NCBI GenBank assembly: GCA_033439255.1
Contig: CM065889.1
Coordinates: forward strand, 1,922,001 to 1,986,000
Direction of reading: 5' to 3'
Length of the DNA: 64,000 nt
From: Hericium rajendrae
Taxonomy: Eukaryota; Basidiomycota; Agaricomycetes; Russulales; Hericiaceae
Below the pieces are notes generated by a model. It did not search any database and was not told where the DNA came from. It saw nothing but the letters and a program-made list of their open reading frames with translations. Positions 25,244-36,714 of the stretch are shown one piece after another (the first letter of the stretch is position 1; every line of letters starts with the position of its first letter). The position numbers and the translations under genes are program-made.

Positions 25244-26121
25244 GGTGCAGAGTGAGACAAAGACAAACAAAGCTTGAAACTTATGATGTTCGAGGTGCAG
25301 AAGACAGTGAGTAATGGCCTGAAGCAGATACGGGGTCAGAACACAGATAAGCAAGAGGGGGTGGGCTCAAAACTTACAAAATTCGAGGGGTAGGAGGTTG
25401 TAACTGGAAATCTGAAGCAGACGCAAGATCAGAATGTGCATAAATCACAGGTAATGATAGGGAAACGTACCAGATTGCAGCGCCGTTGGCAAAATGCTGA
25501 GTGGGAGGGAGCAGAGCCGATTGCTGAATGCTCACATGAGGATTGGATGGAGAGACAGCAAGTCTCCGTCCCCTGCTTGCCTCTGTGACACACCCTGCTT
25601 GCATCACTGTCCGTTGCATGCTTCTCTTTGCGCTTGATTACCCCTTCGATGCCTCCTAAAACTCGTGAGTCCACGCTTCAGGAACCTGAATAAACTACTC
25701 ATCATGCTTTAGCAAATGTGTCGACAGACAAGAAGAAGAGAAGACGTACCACGGAGCAGCTAATGGCTGATGAAGCAGCTGAGAAAGCTGTACAAGAGGA
25801 AGCAGCAAGTTCTCGTAATCGACGGTCTCTGTGTTTGGGTGCTCGAACGGCCCCACCAAAAGAGGTCCACGTTGAAGATGATGACGATCACGTTGTCGAC
25901 GACGTCTCCATGGACATGGAAGGTAAGCCATTTTGCCCTTCCTAAGTATGCAGGTAAGTAATACTTACCTGAATCTTGGGCACACCGGTATTAGGGGCTT
26001 CTCAGACTACGAAGAAACATCGAGAGCTATCTCGACCTCATCCGGAAGTCCTGATCAGGCCGTCGACAGCCTTAAAGACAATCCCCAAACGGACGCGCAG
26101 CGAGGGTGAAGCTGAAGACGA

Positions 26122-28841
26122 CATCAGGGAAATGGGATTTCTACATAGCTCAGTGTCAGGTTATGTGGTCTATCATAGGGCTATATGGTCTACATAATCC
26201 CCTCCTCACCTATATAGAGCTATGATGACTATCATAGTTTCCATAGCAGTGCTCACAAGATATATAGCACTATATAATCATGGGAGATAGCTATGGTTAC
26301 TACATAACCTCATAGGCATGCTATGGGAGGTATATGTCCTATGGCCACTCAGGTAGACACTAGAAGCATTAAGGTCAAATATTCTATATTGCAGATCGGA
26401 AGCTACATGCAGTACTAGCTACAGGGCACAGGCATGGGATATGCCTCTATTGTGGTGCCAAACGTGCAGTCCTAGGCATGCGCGTTGTCGGGGCGGCACA
26501 TGGGACGTCATGGGCGAGGCATGGGGTCGTTGGAGCTGTTGCACAGGGCGCTGGGTCGTACGCGAGGCGTGCAGGTCGTACGCGAGGCGCGCAGGTCGTA
26601 CGCGAGGCGCGCAGGTCGTACGCGAGGCGCGCAGGTCGTGCGCGAGGTGCGGGGACTGCGCGGGAGGCACTGGGGCCATGCGCAGGTGTCATGCGCGGGC
26701 TTCTCAGGCCGTGCGCGGGCTGCGGGTGCCGTTCGCGAGCTGCGGGTGTTGTGTCCGGGCTGCGGGCATTCTGCTGGGCTGCAGACGTTGCGCGTGGCTG
26801 CAGGGGGCCGTTCGCGGGCTGCAGGCCTCGTGTCCGAGCTGCGACGTCGTGCGCGGGCTGCAGACGTCGTGCGCGGGCTGGAGACGTCGTGCACGGGCTG
26901 CAGACATGGCGCGCGGGCTGCAGACGTGGCGCGCGGGCTGCAGACGTGGCGCGCGGGCTGGTGGGCTTGTTTGCGGGCGACGGGCGTCGTGTCCGGGCTG
27001 CAGGTGCTGCTCGCGGGCTGCCGGTGTCGTTCACGCACCTCGCTCGTGTGCTGGATGTTGCAGGCACGCGCGCGTGCGTGGGCTGGCTCGGCAGCCCGCG
27101 GGATACGGCCGCGCGGGGGTCGTCGACGAACCGGTGCTCAACGTGCACGGGCGCGCCGTGGTACGGAGCGCGGAGTGGCGTTGAGCGGGCGCGGGGCGTT
27201 CTACGCACGAGCGGGGGCGACGCAGGGTGGGCGAGATGCGAGCGCGGGCAGCTGAACCGCTGCCTGTTGGTGCCGTTGCCACGGCAACGGGTCCACCGCG
27301 GCGCCGTATGCTGGCACGCCCGTGCGCAGATGGACCCGTGCGTGCGTGCGTGCGTGCGTGCGCTGGCGCAGCCATGCTGGCCGCGCGCGCGGGCAGTCGG
27401 GAGGCGTGCGCGTGCGTAGTCGGGGGCCGCGCGCACGGGCAAGCACGGTGCGTCAGAGGCGGTGGTTCGTCGGTGGCGCGGGTAGTGCAAGCGGATGGGC
27501 GCGGAGGGTGCGCGAGAGTGGGGCGGCGGAGTGTCGGATAGGGAAGGGTGCGAGCAAACGAGAAAACGAGAGTGCCACTCGTCGATGAGTGGCACTCTCG
27601 ATATCAGTACATTACACACGAGATATATATATATTACTCACCTGTTCCCCTGGACCCTCGAGCCCCCATCGGATACTAGAATCCTTCAAGTTGATGAGAA
27701 ACGACAGAAGACGAGATGGGGGAGGAGACAGCAAAGAAAGGGAGTGGGCAAGGAGAGACGAGAGACGAACGACGCGACTTCAAGTTTGTTGCTCCAGCCA
27801 CCAAACGCGCGAAGTTAAGATCGACACGGCACAACAAACCAAATAAAATCGTATAATTTACGGGAAAAAACAATCAGCTGTAGATTAGCGAGAAGAATAT
27901 ATTCTATGAGCATTACTTCTAGCTACTCTACTGTAAACTACCGGGCTGCACAGACAGTGTATTGAAGTCTGCCGCCTAGCCCTCTGTCGCGGCGCCCGGC
28001 AGTGCCCGGCCCGGACATATTTGTGGCTCCGCTGGCAATCTTATTTAAGGCTCGCGCGACGCGCGTCGTCTCTCTCTCTCTTACCACCACCATCTTCTCC
28101 TTCTTCGAACTCTCGACTCTAACTTTACCTCGGGCTCTTGATCCTATTACTTGTGGTAAGTGTTCTTGTTTATTGGTCTTATATTCTTATACTGACTTGT
28201 ATTCTCTTACTAGGTTATTAGATTTTCACTTTTTTGTCTTATTGGTAAGTACATATTGTAGACTTGTAGACTTTTTATATCAGCTTTGTTGACAATCTAT
28301 AGTTTAGATTTTCGCTTTTTTGTAATGTTGGTAAGTCTTCTTGCTCATATAATCTTGTGATATTATAATTGACTGTTATCTTGCTAGATGTACACTTAGT
28401 TTAATTGTGTAGTAGATTACAAATATTTGTTAGATTTTGAATATAATCTTTTGATATGATCTTATATTGTTTGATGTCTGATTCTTATATAATGAAAGTG
28501 AATATAATATTGTAGACTTTTATGCAGTCTACTATAGCTATGTAATGAAGTTTATAGATGTAGCTGTGATAGAGTTTATAAATGTATCTACTAAGCATAA
28601 CTTAGATCAGTAAGATATCTTTCATACATTCTATAGCTAGATCTGCTATGATAGATATCATAGCTGGCTAAGAAGCTATCATAGCTATCATAGAGCTACA
28701 TAGCAACTCACTCAAGCTACATAGCACTACATAGCATCTCACTACAGCTATATGAGCTATGTAGAACTTGACGTTGCTATGGCCCTAGGAAATCTATGTA
28801 GGACTTATAGAGCTATATAGGACCTGTTCATTTCCCTGATG
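26122..28841. mobile_element. 2.7-kb CATCAGGG element in gene A
   Basis: It starts CATCAGGGAAATG and ends with the exact complement; GA flanks both sides (26120-26121 and 28842-28843). Removing it with one GA rejoins ...EAEDD and SLRGNNEEG in frame. CTATCATAG-type tracts lie at both ends (26160-26345, 28520-28830). The middle has a G-rich block and a perfect hairpin. No gene is supported. It resembles 17606-20506 in plan. Confidence 0.8.
26450..27600. repeat. GC-rich repeat block ending in perfect hairpin
   Basis: Tandem units such as GTCGTACGCGAGGCGCGCAG (about 26560-26640) and CGGGCTGCAGACGTCGTGCG (about 26760-27010) fill a G-rich block. It ends with a 14-bp perfect hairpin, CGAGAGTGCCACTC at 27567-27580 and complement at 27587-27600, loop GTCGAT. 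Frames of up to 390 codons exist in several phases on both strands but reflect composition only. Confidence 0.7.
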
Positions 28842-30005
28842 GACAGTTTGCGAGGGAATAACGAAGAGGGCCAGAAGAGGCGTAAGTCGAAGGTTGTAGA
28901 GGGGGAAGCAGTCAATGTCGAGGATGCTCAAGGTAACAAGGGGACTCACCGGGTAGTTACGAAGAAGAGAGTGCATCGACCAGCAGACACGACCGGGGGG
29001 AAGGGTGATAGACAGGCTCTACAACACAAACAAATGGAAATTGACCGTGAGTTCCCACTCCTGCTATGTAGGTACGGCTCGTGCTCACCTTTCTCATGTT
29101 ATTTGCAGGCCTTCACCACGACGATCATGCAGATCGCGCAGATTGTGATCCTGCAGAGATTGACAGTCAGTGTCTCAAGTATTTCATACCTACTGCATGT
29201 GCTCACCTTTCTCGTGTTATATCTCCTGCCTCTCACAATGGCGATCGTATGGATCGTGCAGATCGAGGTCCTTCAATGCACTCCCAACCTCCTGCAGACA
29301 CAAAGCCGAAGTCGAAGAAGTGTAGGCATGCCTCGGATGTGGAGGAGAGCAGTTGTGTCGAAGATGAGCCTGCAGGACGGCAAAACGACAACGAGGATGA
29401 TGGGAATGGGAAGATCGAATATGACGCGGACTCCGAGGAGACAGCGATGAAGAGGCTGAAGAAAGGGAAGAGGGTGAGCTTCAACACAGAGGGTGCTGCC
29501 TCCAGTACGAAGATTTCTGATGGAAGGTGCATCTTATCTCATTTTGATAAGATAACGTTTTGGCGCCAGTTCGAGTTCGAGCGCCTGTCTTTTTATTGGC
29601 GTTCGTGAGTCGTTGCACGGTCACTTACACCTCCCCTCCTGCATGATCTCTCTCGTCTGTCTTGCATTGACTTCCTTTCAACGTCTACGCTTACTTACAT
29701 GCTCGTTCCATTCACTATGCTAATTCGTTTACCTTGTAGGAAGCGCGGCCTTCTTCCTAGCTGGCAGACTCCACTTCCCCAGCTCCCCAACGATCCCACC
29801 TCCGCACCCACTCCCAAATCAACGAAACCTAAGCACCGAGGCCGCAAGGGGAGAAAGAACTTGGAGGATGCAGTTGAGACTGAGGATGATGATGATGTAC
29901 TGGAAGCCCTGTCGATTCGAAGCGACGCTGGGAAGGTGCAGGTATGTCTCCAATCTCTCGATTGTATCCTATTTCTTTTATTTCTACTACCTTTGACTTT
30001 GCCGT

Positions 30006-30171
30006 TGGAATAGGGAGTCGGGAGGGCAGGAGGAGCTGGAGGAGTCGGGGATTGCCGAGGAGTCGGGGATGACCGATGCTTAGTCAGCATAGTGTAGAGT
30101 TAGAGGCGTAGAGTTAGAAGGAATCATCATCATTGCTGCGAGGTAGCAGAGGCTGGCATTGGGCCCCTCCA
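30006..30171 (+). repeat. Gypsy-1 5' LTR
   Basis: 166 bp, beginning TGGAATAGGG and ending GGCCCCTCCA. It is identical by eye to the copy at 36637-36802. The short length is notable for a gypsy LTR. Confidence 0.92.
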
Positions 30172-30331
30172 TCGTGGTGATGAGAGTGTGATCCGAAGCA
30201 CGCCCCATTGCTGCATGCTCTTTCTAGCTTCCTGTGTTTCTCGTGTCACTTGCATCTCTCGTGTTTCTCGTGTCTCGCGCCATATCGTCTCCTGTGCCCT
30301 GATCGTCCTCGTGTCTCTACTCGTACTACAC

Positions 30332-32206
30332 ATGGCCGACATACCTCATTGGAAAACACAACCCCGCAAAGGTGGCAAATTCGCACCGAAAAGCGCCATT
30401 GCCTCGAGCGTTGGAACACCTGAGTCCCTTTCACCTCTAACTACCCCGAGTTCAATGCTCAGCTCATTACCATCGCGCCCATTCGATTCCCCTCAGAGCG
30501 CTAGGCGCGATGCTGACCGCGACAACGAAAGCGACTCGATGCCCGGATCCATGCCCGATGCGCCGATGTTTGGCGATCGGTCCTCACAGGCCGGGCAGCC
30601 TCGCGACTTCCTCGTGTACCCCAAAGTTGACAGCGAGCCGGACAGTGACTCAGAGTCTGTGCAGGACGTCAAGCCAGCCCCATCCAACGTCAAATCAGAG
30701 CGCCCCGACGTAAAACCACCACATGTCGATCTCACATATATCGGCCCTGCTAAACAGCCACCACCCCTTCGTCCAGCATCCCCGAATCGCTTGCGCCTTC
30801 ATCGCGTGCCGTCCCTAAACAGCCTCAACAAGCCCAAGCAGAACCCGCTCGTGTCCTTCAATAGCACCTTCGCCACCTCACTCCCCCTTCTGTCCGTCTC
30901 TGCACCCGCCGCTGCCCCTACCTCCGCGTTTACCTCCGCCACTAAACCATCACCCCAGCCACTGTTCGCACCGCCCACCGCCACTAAGACACAGAAGAAG
31001 AAAGCCCCCATGTCGAACCAGCCCATTCAACGGTTTCGCGGCGATGGCAAGGACGGCGAGGATGCCCAGGATTTCCTGCGTTATTTTCACCGGGAAATGC
31101 GCATCGGAGACGTCACTGATGAGAAGGAAAAGATGCGATGTATGAGGGACTATATCGCGTCCGGCTCGAGGGCCAACAGGTGGTATAAAGGACTCACCAC
31201 TGCGGACACGGCATCTTGGCAGACGTTCGAGGCTGCGTTCACCGCGGAATGGCCGGAGATTGAGGAGTCGCTGCGCACTCCGCAAGAGGTCCAGCGGGAG
31301 CTGCTTGACACGAGGTTGAGGGAGAGTGAGTTAGGAGAGAAGACGAACGTGGCCGGGAAGGAGCTGTGGACGCACGTTGCGTGGGCGGAGAAGGTCTTGG
31401 CTTTGGCGAAGGAGGCGGGTATGGCGGCATCCGCCACGTATGTCTGGAATGTGCGCGAGTACTTGCCGGATATCCTGAAGGATAAAGTTCCGAGCAACTG
31501 CGCAGACTGGACGGCGTTCACTACCGCCGTCAAGGCCGTCGACATCGACTACATCAGGGACAAGGTGGCCAAGTTACGTCGCGAGAACGCGCTGCTCGAA
31601 GACCTCAACCGACGTATGGCAGCGTTGGAGGTTCGTCGACCGGCAGTTGCTAGTGGTCGCAGCGCTCCTGTAGGCGGCGGAAATGTCGCGAGCCCGACCA
31701 CCTCATACAGCAAACCGGCAGCGCCGACCGCGGGCGCACGTCCACAGTTCACTCCACGTCCACCCGCCACTTTGGAACAGCGCGCGGCACTCCAGAGCCG
31801 TCTGCAGAGCATGCCGCACCACCCCAACACGGAAGCCGGGCGCCAGGCATATCGCGCACAGGTAGACCAATGGTTCCAGAAGTACGGCGCGGGGACTCGC
31901 GTGTCTGAAGAAACCCCCTTCCCCCTGCGTCCCGGCAGCGAGCCCATCTGCTCTGGAGAGTGTTTCAAGTGCGGCAAGATGGGCCACATCAAACCCAACT
32001 GCCAGGCGCCGCGGGAGATCTTGCTACACCCGAAGGAGACAGCTTGGCGGCAGATTTGCAGTGGGGTCTTGCGTGGCGGAAGTAGGCCAGCGGACGCGGC
32101 GGTGAATTTCGTAGCGGAGGTGTACGGAGATGAAAGTCTGTGGGCGCAGTCGGAGGATAGCAGTCTGACCGAGGATCAGGGAAAAGGGGTGGGGTCGTCC
32201 GTGTAA
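30332..32206 (+). CDS. gag: Gypsy-1 Gag
   Basis: Structural capsid/nucleocapsid polyprotein, about 624 aa from the ATG at 30332 (the open frame runs further up but without a convincing start). Ser/Pro-rich N-terminus, then a retrotransposon-gag type helical domain (RFRGDGKDGEDAQDFLRYF and following), and a CCHC zinc knuckle CFKCGKMGHIKPNC at about residue 545. The stop TAA at 32204-32206 shares its last A with the ATG of pol. Confidence 0.9.
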   Translation: MADIPHWKTQPRKGGKFAPKSAIASSVGTPESLSPLTTPSSMLSSLPSRPFDSPQSARRDADRDNESDSMPGSMPDAPMFGDRSSQAGQPRDFLVYPKVDSEPDSDSESVQDVKPAPSNVKSERPDVKPPHVDLTYIGPAKQPPPLRPASPNRLRLHRVPSLNSLNKPKQNPLVSFNSTFATSLPLLSVSAPAAAPTSAFTSATKPSPQPLFAPPTATKTQKKKAPMSNQPIQRFRGDGKDGEDAQDFLRYFHREMRIGDVTDEKEKMRCMRDYIASGSRANRWYKGLTTADTASWQTFEAAFTAEWPEIEESLRTPQEVQRELLDTRLRESELGEKTNVAGKELWTHVAWAEKVLALAKEAGMAASATYVWNVREYLPDILKDKVPSNCADWTAFTTAVKAVDIDYIRDKVAKLRRENALLEDLNRRMAALEVRRPAVASGRSAPVGGGNVASPTTSYSKPAAPTAGARPQFTPRPPATLEQRAALQSRLQSMPHHPNTEAGRQAYRAQVDQWFQKYGAGTRVSEETPFPLRPGSEPICSGECFKCGKMGHIKPNCQAPREILLHPKETAWRQICSGVLRGGSRPADAAVNFVAEVYGDESLWAQSEDSSLTEDQGKGVGSSV

Positions 32207-35200
32207 TGGGGAACGGGACGACCCGACAACTTCCAATCCCAGGCCAAGATTTAACAGTCCTCGCGAGTAAGGAGGCACCTCGCGAGGACGAAGACTGCAG
32301 CGCCGCGAATACGATCACCTGTAACGTTCTAGATTCCATTGTTCCGTTGTCGTGCAATGAGCAGGCTATGGTTGACTTGTATTTGGTGGAGCAGTCGTCA
32401 TCCACGTTGCGCGGCACCGTGGCGACGCCATTCATGCACGAGGTCGTAATTCATGGGCCTTGCGGGGAAAAGGTCCGCGTCAGAAGTCTGTTCGACGACG
32501 GCGCTATGGTGGGCGCCATGTGCGCGTCTGTATACGAGCAGATAAAGCATCGGCTGGGCACGTCGAAGCCGTCCGCGAAGATCTTACGAATGGCAAATGG
32601 GGCGCAAGTACCTTCGCAGGCAACATGGACTGGCCGGTTAGAGCTGGCTGGAGTTCTAGTGGAGGGTGAATTTGAGGTGTTTGATAGTAATGGCAGTTGG
32701 GGGTTCCTTTTCGGGAAACCGCTCTTACAGGCGTTCAAGGCGGTCCACGATTACAAGCGTGATGTCGTTCAAGTCCACGGTCTCAACGGCACTGCTCAAT
32801 TGCACAACCAGCTCAAGTTGCCGTACTACGTGCAGGCCGTCGCGAGATCGGGCGATCGAATCACGCTCGATAGGAAACAGCACAAGGCATTGGTAGGGGG
32901 AGTAAAATCCCCCGCAAGGCAAGTTCGCGCTAGACGTCGAATTGCAGTAAACTACGCTGATCTTCTTCCTCCTTTGCCTCACGAGGATTCTATCGTATCG
33001 CCATCTGGAAACGACCGGGCAGAGGGTACACTGGTAGTAGAGGCGAGCGACATTGAGTTGTTGGCGACTGAGGATCCAAAGACGGGCCCACAGGTTGAGG
33101 CGCAGGATGGGCAGGACGAAAAACTGGAGATGGGACGAGTCGAGGATGAGGCCGCAGCTGCGAAAGAGGAGCTCGATGAGACTACGCGCAGAAATGCAAT
33201 GGGGAGCAGTAACAAGCTCCCCTCGAGGGAAGTTCCACCCACCTCCGCGAATGACATGCCCGTACCCACTAACGACAACCCTACTCCCGTTCTCGCAGTG
33301 GACGCCGAGCAGAACGTGTTCACCCGCATGACCGACCCTTTCATGCCGGCTCGTGTTGCTAAAGTGCAACAGCTCGTCGGTATTGGGCCTGATCTCACAC
33401 CGGAACAGCGTCAACAGGCCCTCGACCTCATTGCGGAGTTTGCGGATTGCTTCGCTCTCTCGCTCAGTGAGGTCAAGCATGCCGAAGGTGCCTACATCAA
33501 ATTCGACATAGCACCCGACATGTCGTTCAATCTCAAACCACGCCAGAAACCGCTGACGCCGCCGCAACGGAGCTATCTCGACAAGAAAATCGATGAAATG
33601 CTCGGCGCCAGCATAATCGAGGCGGTCCACCCGTCCCAGGTCAAGGCTGTCTCGCCCACGACCCTGGCACAAAAAGCCCATGATGGCGGTGGCCTCACGT
33701 TGGACGAATTGCAGCACAAAGTCAACGATGAGTGTATCGAAGCCGGTTTACCGCCGATGTTTGACTTACCTCCACGACCAGAACACCGTAACAGGTCGTC
33801 TGCGGCGCCGCCGGAGCAGAAATGGCGTGTTTGTCAGAACTTCAACGAGGTGAATAGGGCAACGCAAGTGGCGCCGATGCCTCAGGGGGACATCCGCGCG
33901 AAGCAACAGCGACTGAGCGGACATAAATACATATCCGTTTTCGACTTCGCAGCGGGATTCAACGCGGTAGTCGTGGATGTCGACTCGCGACCCTATCTGG
34001 CTTTCTATGTTGAAGGCCGGGGTTATTTCTGGTACAAACGAATGCCATTCGGACTTACTGGTGCACCCTCGGCATTCGCGTACGTCACAGCCATGCATCT
34101 CCACGATCTCATAGCTGATGAAGTTATGGAACTATTTGTGGATGACGGAGGTGCTGCTGCAAACTCGTTCGAGGAGATGTTGGCGAAGCTACGCCGCATC
34201 TTTATGCGGATTCGGGAACGCAACCTCTCTCTCTCGGCGAGCAAATCTTCGTTTTTTATGTCCGAGGCCGTTTTCGCGGGCGCGCGCGTCGGGCCACAAG
34301 GCGTGATGCCGGACTTAACGAAGCTTACGGCTGTTGTTGACTGGCCGCAGCCTCCGGATGCGTTGAACTTGGTGTCTTTCTTGGGACTTACAGGGCATTT
34401 TCGGGATCTGGTCAGGAACTATGCGAAACTAGAAGGCCCATTGAGGGATCTACTGGCCAAGGTCGAGCTACCGGATCCGTGCTCGAAGTCCACGTACCGG
34501 CGTGCCATGCAAGCCTTCCGACTTGCCGATTACTGGACAAGCGACCACACGGCCGCATTCTTGCACCTTAAAGCTGCCCTCACCAGCGAACCGGTGTTAC
34601 GAGGCCCGCGTTGGGACGGCACACCATTCATAGTCACAACAGACGGATGCCAGGAAGGGTTCGCTGGCGCCTTGACGCAGCGCATGACAACAGAACTACC
34701 TAACGGCAAGATGGTTAGCAAATTACATCCGCTCGCTTTCGCGTCGAAGCGCACCTCGGCCGCGGAACGCAATTATAAACCATTCCTACTGGAGTTTGCA
34801 GCCCTCAAATTCGCCCTGGACAAGTTTGCTGATGTCATATGGGGATACCCCGTTATAGTGGAAACGGACTGTCAAGCACTGCGCGATGTCCTGCTTAGTG
34901 ACAAGCTGAACGCAATCCATGCACGCTGGCGCGACGGCATATTGGCTTACAATATTGTTGATGTCCGCCACGTTCCGGGGAAGCTAAACGTGGTCGCGGA
35001 TGGCCTTAGTCGTCAAGGCGAAGGGTTGCCACGCGCCGAAGGCGATGGTAGTGATTGGACGGTTAACGAAGACTGGGAGGCATCTACGGGTCTCACATAC
35101 GATCTTATGGTGGTTATGGCAGACGATCCGTCGATCATTGCATTGCGCGAACGGTTCGCCGGTGAGCCTCTCTTCGCAGATGTCATCAATGCATTATTGG

Positions 35201-36714
35201 CCCAGGACTCGCCAGAGACCAGCGTTCGGGACAAGCGTCGCGCGCGTTATCGGTCCTCCCAGTACTCCATCGAGGACGGAAAGCTCTGGCGCATCAAAGG
35301 CGGTACCCCCGTACGAGCACGCACGCGGTACGAATGTGTTACCCAGGCTGAAGCCAAGGTCCTCGCCTATGCTGAACATGTCTCCGGCAGACACTGGGGA
35401 CGCGATAGCGTGAAGATCGCGCTCATGGATCGCATTTGGAGCCCTAAGCTTGATGCCTCCATTCTGGCAGCAGTGCGGGAATGCTCCCACTGTAAAAACT
35501 TCGGCACGCCACACATTAATTCCCTACTCGAGCCCATCACCCGCCGCCAGCCATTCGAATTGGTCGTAGGCGATTACTTGTCAATGCCGCCTGGTACGGG
35601 CAAGTTAGACCATATAGGCTTATTCCTAGATGTGTTTTCGCAGCATCTCTGGGTCAAGGCGATCAAGGGCTCTGGATCGGGAAAGTCGACGGTGGATGTC
35701 CTGCGCAGGATCTTCACGGAGTACATGCCGGCGCAGACGTTCATGTCGGACGGCGGCTCGCATTTCGATTGTAAAGAGGTGCGCGACTTCTGCGCGGAGT
35801 GGGGCTGCCGAACGCAAGTGGTTGCCACCTACTCACCTTGGATAAACGGACTCGTTGAAGGCACGAACAAGATCCTCCTTCATGTTCTTGCTCGACTTAC
35901 CTCCCCAGGGCTTGGCGAGGAGGAGTATGAGAAGATGAACTGGGATGACTTGCCGAAGAAATGGCCGAACCATTTGGATCATGCCGTCAAGATCCTGAAT
36001 AACCGCATCCTTCCCGCTCTCAAGTTCTCACCCAAGGAACTTTTATTAGGCCTTGCGGTCAACTCCGTTCCTACACCAATCACGACGGCTGCATCTGAAG
36101 TCCTACCGTCCGATGCGGACATTCACATGGCCTATGCTGCTCAGCAGCGCCTCGACGGGTATGAGGCCATTGTGACACACGCGCTCCGTCGTAAGACCGC
36201 CTTTGATAGGCGGCTGCGGAAGCGCTTTCCAGGTGAAGTCGTCTTCTCTATTGGTCAACTAGTGCAGTTTTATCGTAGCGACTTCGATAATTCTTTTAGC
36301 ACCCTTCGCAAACTGGCTCCCCGTTGGTCCGTACCATGTCGCATTATTGAACGGCTTCGCAATTCGTACCGGCTGGAGTCTTTGGAAGGGAAGTCAATGA
36401 AAGGCCTTTACAGTGCACGTCGTCTACGTGCATTCATCCCTCGGCCAGGTTCGAAGTTGGCAATGCAGCAGGAGGAGTGGGTTCAAGCACAAGCAGCCGT
36501 GGTGGAGTCAGCAGAGGAGCAGGAGTTGGAGCCTGATCGGTTTGTTGAGGAAGGCATGTGGGGTGATCGAGTGGGTGGCTTGCATGGTTCGAGTGGTTCT
36601 GGCGACGCGGACGTCGCTTTTTTCGAGGGGGGCACCTGGAATAGGGAGTCGGGAGGGCAGGAGGAGCTGGAGGAGTCGGGGATTGCCGAGGAGTCGGGGA
36701 TGACCGATGCTTAG
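32206..36714 (+). CDS. pol: Gypsy-1 Pol
   Basis: 1,502 aa in one open frame. An aspartic protease-like site reads SLFDDGA near residue 96 (DDG rather than the usual DSG/DTG). Reverse transcriptase has FDFAAGFNAV, MPFGLTGAPSAF and the catalytic FVDD near residue 643. RNase H follows (VTTDGCQEGFAGAL, near 811). Integrase has an HHCC region (GRHWGRDS...CSHCKNFG) and the D-D-E triad in VVGDYLSM, MSDGGSHFD and GLVEGTNK. The order RT-RNaseH-IN marks Ty3/gypsy. The last 26 codons lie in the 3' LTR. The frame is intact; the TAATG overlap with gag implies reinitiation. Confidence 0.92.
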   Translation: MGNGTTRQLPIPGQDLTVLASKEAPREDEDCSAANTITCNVLDSIVPLSCNEQAMVDLYLVEQSSSTLRGTVATPFMHEVVIHGPCGEKVRVRSLFDDGAMVGAMCASVYEQIKHRLGTSKPSAKILRMANGAQVPSQATWTGRLELAGVLVEGEFEVFDSNGSWGFLFGKPLLQAFKAVHDYKRDVVQVHGLNGTAQLHNQLKLPYYVQAVARSGDRITLDRKQHKALVGGVKSPARQVRARRRIAVNYADLLPPLPHEDSIVSPSGNDRAEGTLVVEASDIELLATEDPKTGPQVEAQDGQDEKLEMGRVEDEAAAAKEELDETTRRNAMGSSNKLPSREVPPTSANDMPVPTNDNPTPVLAVDAEQNVFTRMTDPFMPARVAKVQQLVGIGPDLTPEQRQQALDLIAEFADCFALSLSEVKHAEGAYIKFDIAPDMSFNLKPRQKPLTPPQRSYLDKKIDEMLGASIIEAVHPSQVKAVSPTTLAQKAHDGGGLTLDELQHKVNDECIEAGLPPMFDLPPRPEHRNRSSAAPPEQKWRVCQNFNEVNRATQVAPMPQGDIRAKQQRLSGHKYISVFDFAAGFNAVVVDVDSRPYLAFYVEGRGYFWYKRMPFGLTGAPSAFAYVTAMHLHDLIADEVMELFVDDGGAAANSFEEMLAKLRRIFMRIRERNLSLSASKSSFFMSEAVFAGARVGPQGVMPDLTKLTAVVDWPQPPDALNLVSFLGLTGHFRDLVRNYAKLEGPLRDLLAKVELPDPCSKSTYRRAMQAFRLADYWTSDHTAAFLHLKAALTSEPVLRGPRWDGTPFIVTTDGCQEGFAGALTQRMTTELPNGKMVSKLHPLAFASKRTSAAERNYKPFLLEFAALKFALDKFADVIWGYPVIVETDCQALRDVLLSDKLNAIHARWRDGILAYNIVDVRHVPGKLNVVADGLSRQGEGLPRAEGDGSDWTVNEDWEASTGLTYDLMVVMADDPSIIALRERFAGEPLFADVINALLAQDSPETSVRDKRRARYRSSQYSIEDGKLWRIKGGTPVRARTRYECVTQAEAKVLAYAEHVSGRHWGRDSVKIALMDRIWSPKLDASILAAVRECSHCKNFGTPHINSLLEPITRRQPFELVVGDYLSMPPGTGKLDHIGLFLDVFSQHLWVKAIKGSGSGKSTVDVLRRIFTEYMPAQTFMSDGGSHFDCKEVRDFCAEWGCRTQVVATYSPWINGLVEGTNKILLHVLARLTSPGLGEEEYEKMNWDDLPKKWPNHLDHAVKILNNRILPALKFSPKELLLGLAVNSVPTPITTAASEVLPSDADIHMAYAAQQRLDGYEAIVTHALRRKTAFDRRLRKRFPGEVVFSIGQLVQFYRSDFDNSFSTLRKLAPRWSVPCRIIERLRNSYRLESLEGKSMKGLYSARRLRAFIPRPGSKLAMQQEEWVQAQAAVVESAEEQELEPDRFVEEGMWGDRVGGLHGSSGSGDADVAFFEGGTWNRESGGQEELEESGIAEESGMTDA

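Larger units (their letters stand above)
23139..25648. other. Spacer between divergent transposase and gene A
   Basis: This lies between the start of the Plavaka pseudogene and the start of gene A, so it should contain both promoters. It holds two different hairpin-bearing tandem arrays (23811-24130 and 24971-25243), separated by the foldback MITE 24164-24744. No gene is supported; the short open frames follow the repeats. Confidence 0.6.

Noticed and set aside
26447-27619. 390-codon and other long open frames on both strands
   Set aside because: They coincide with a GC-rich tandem repeat block with open frames in many phases, no domain, and lie inside a non-coding insertion.
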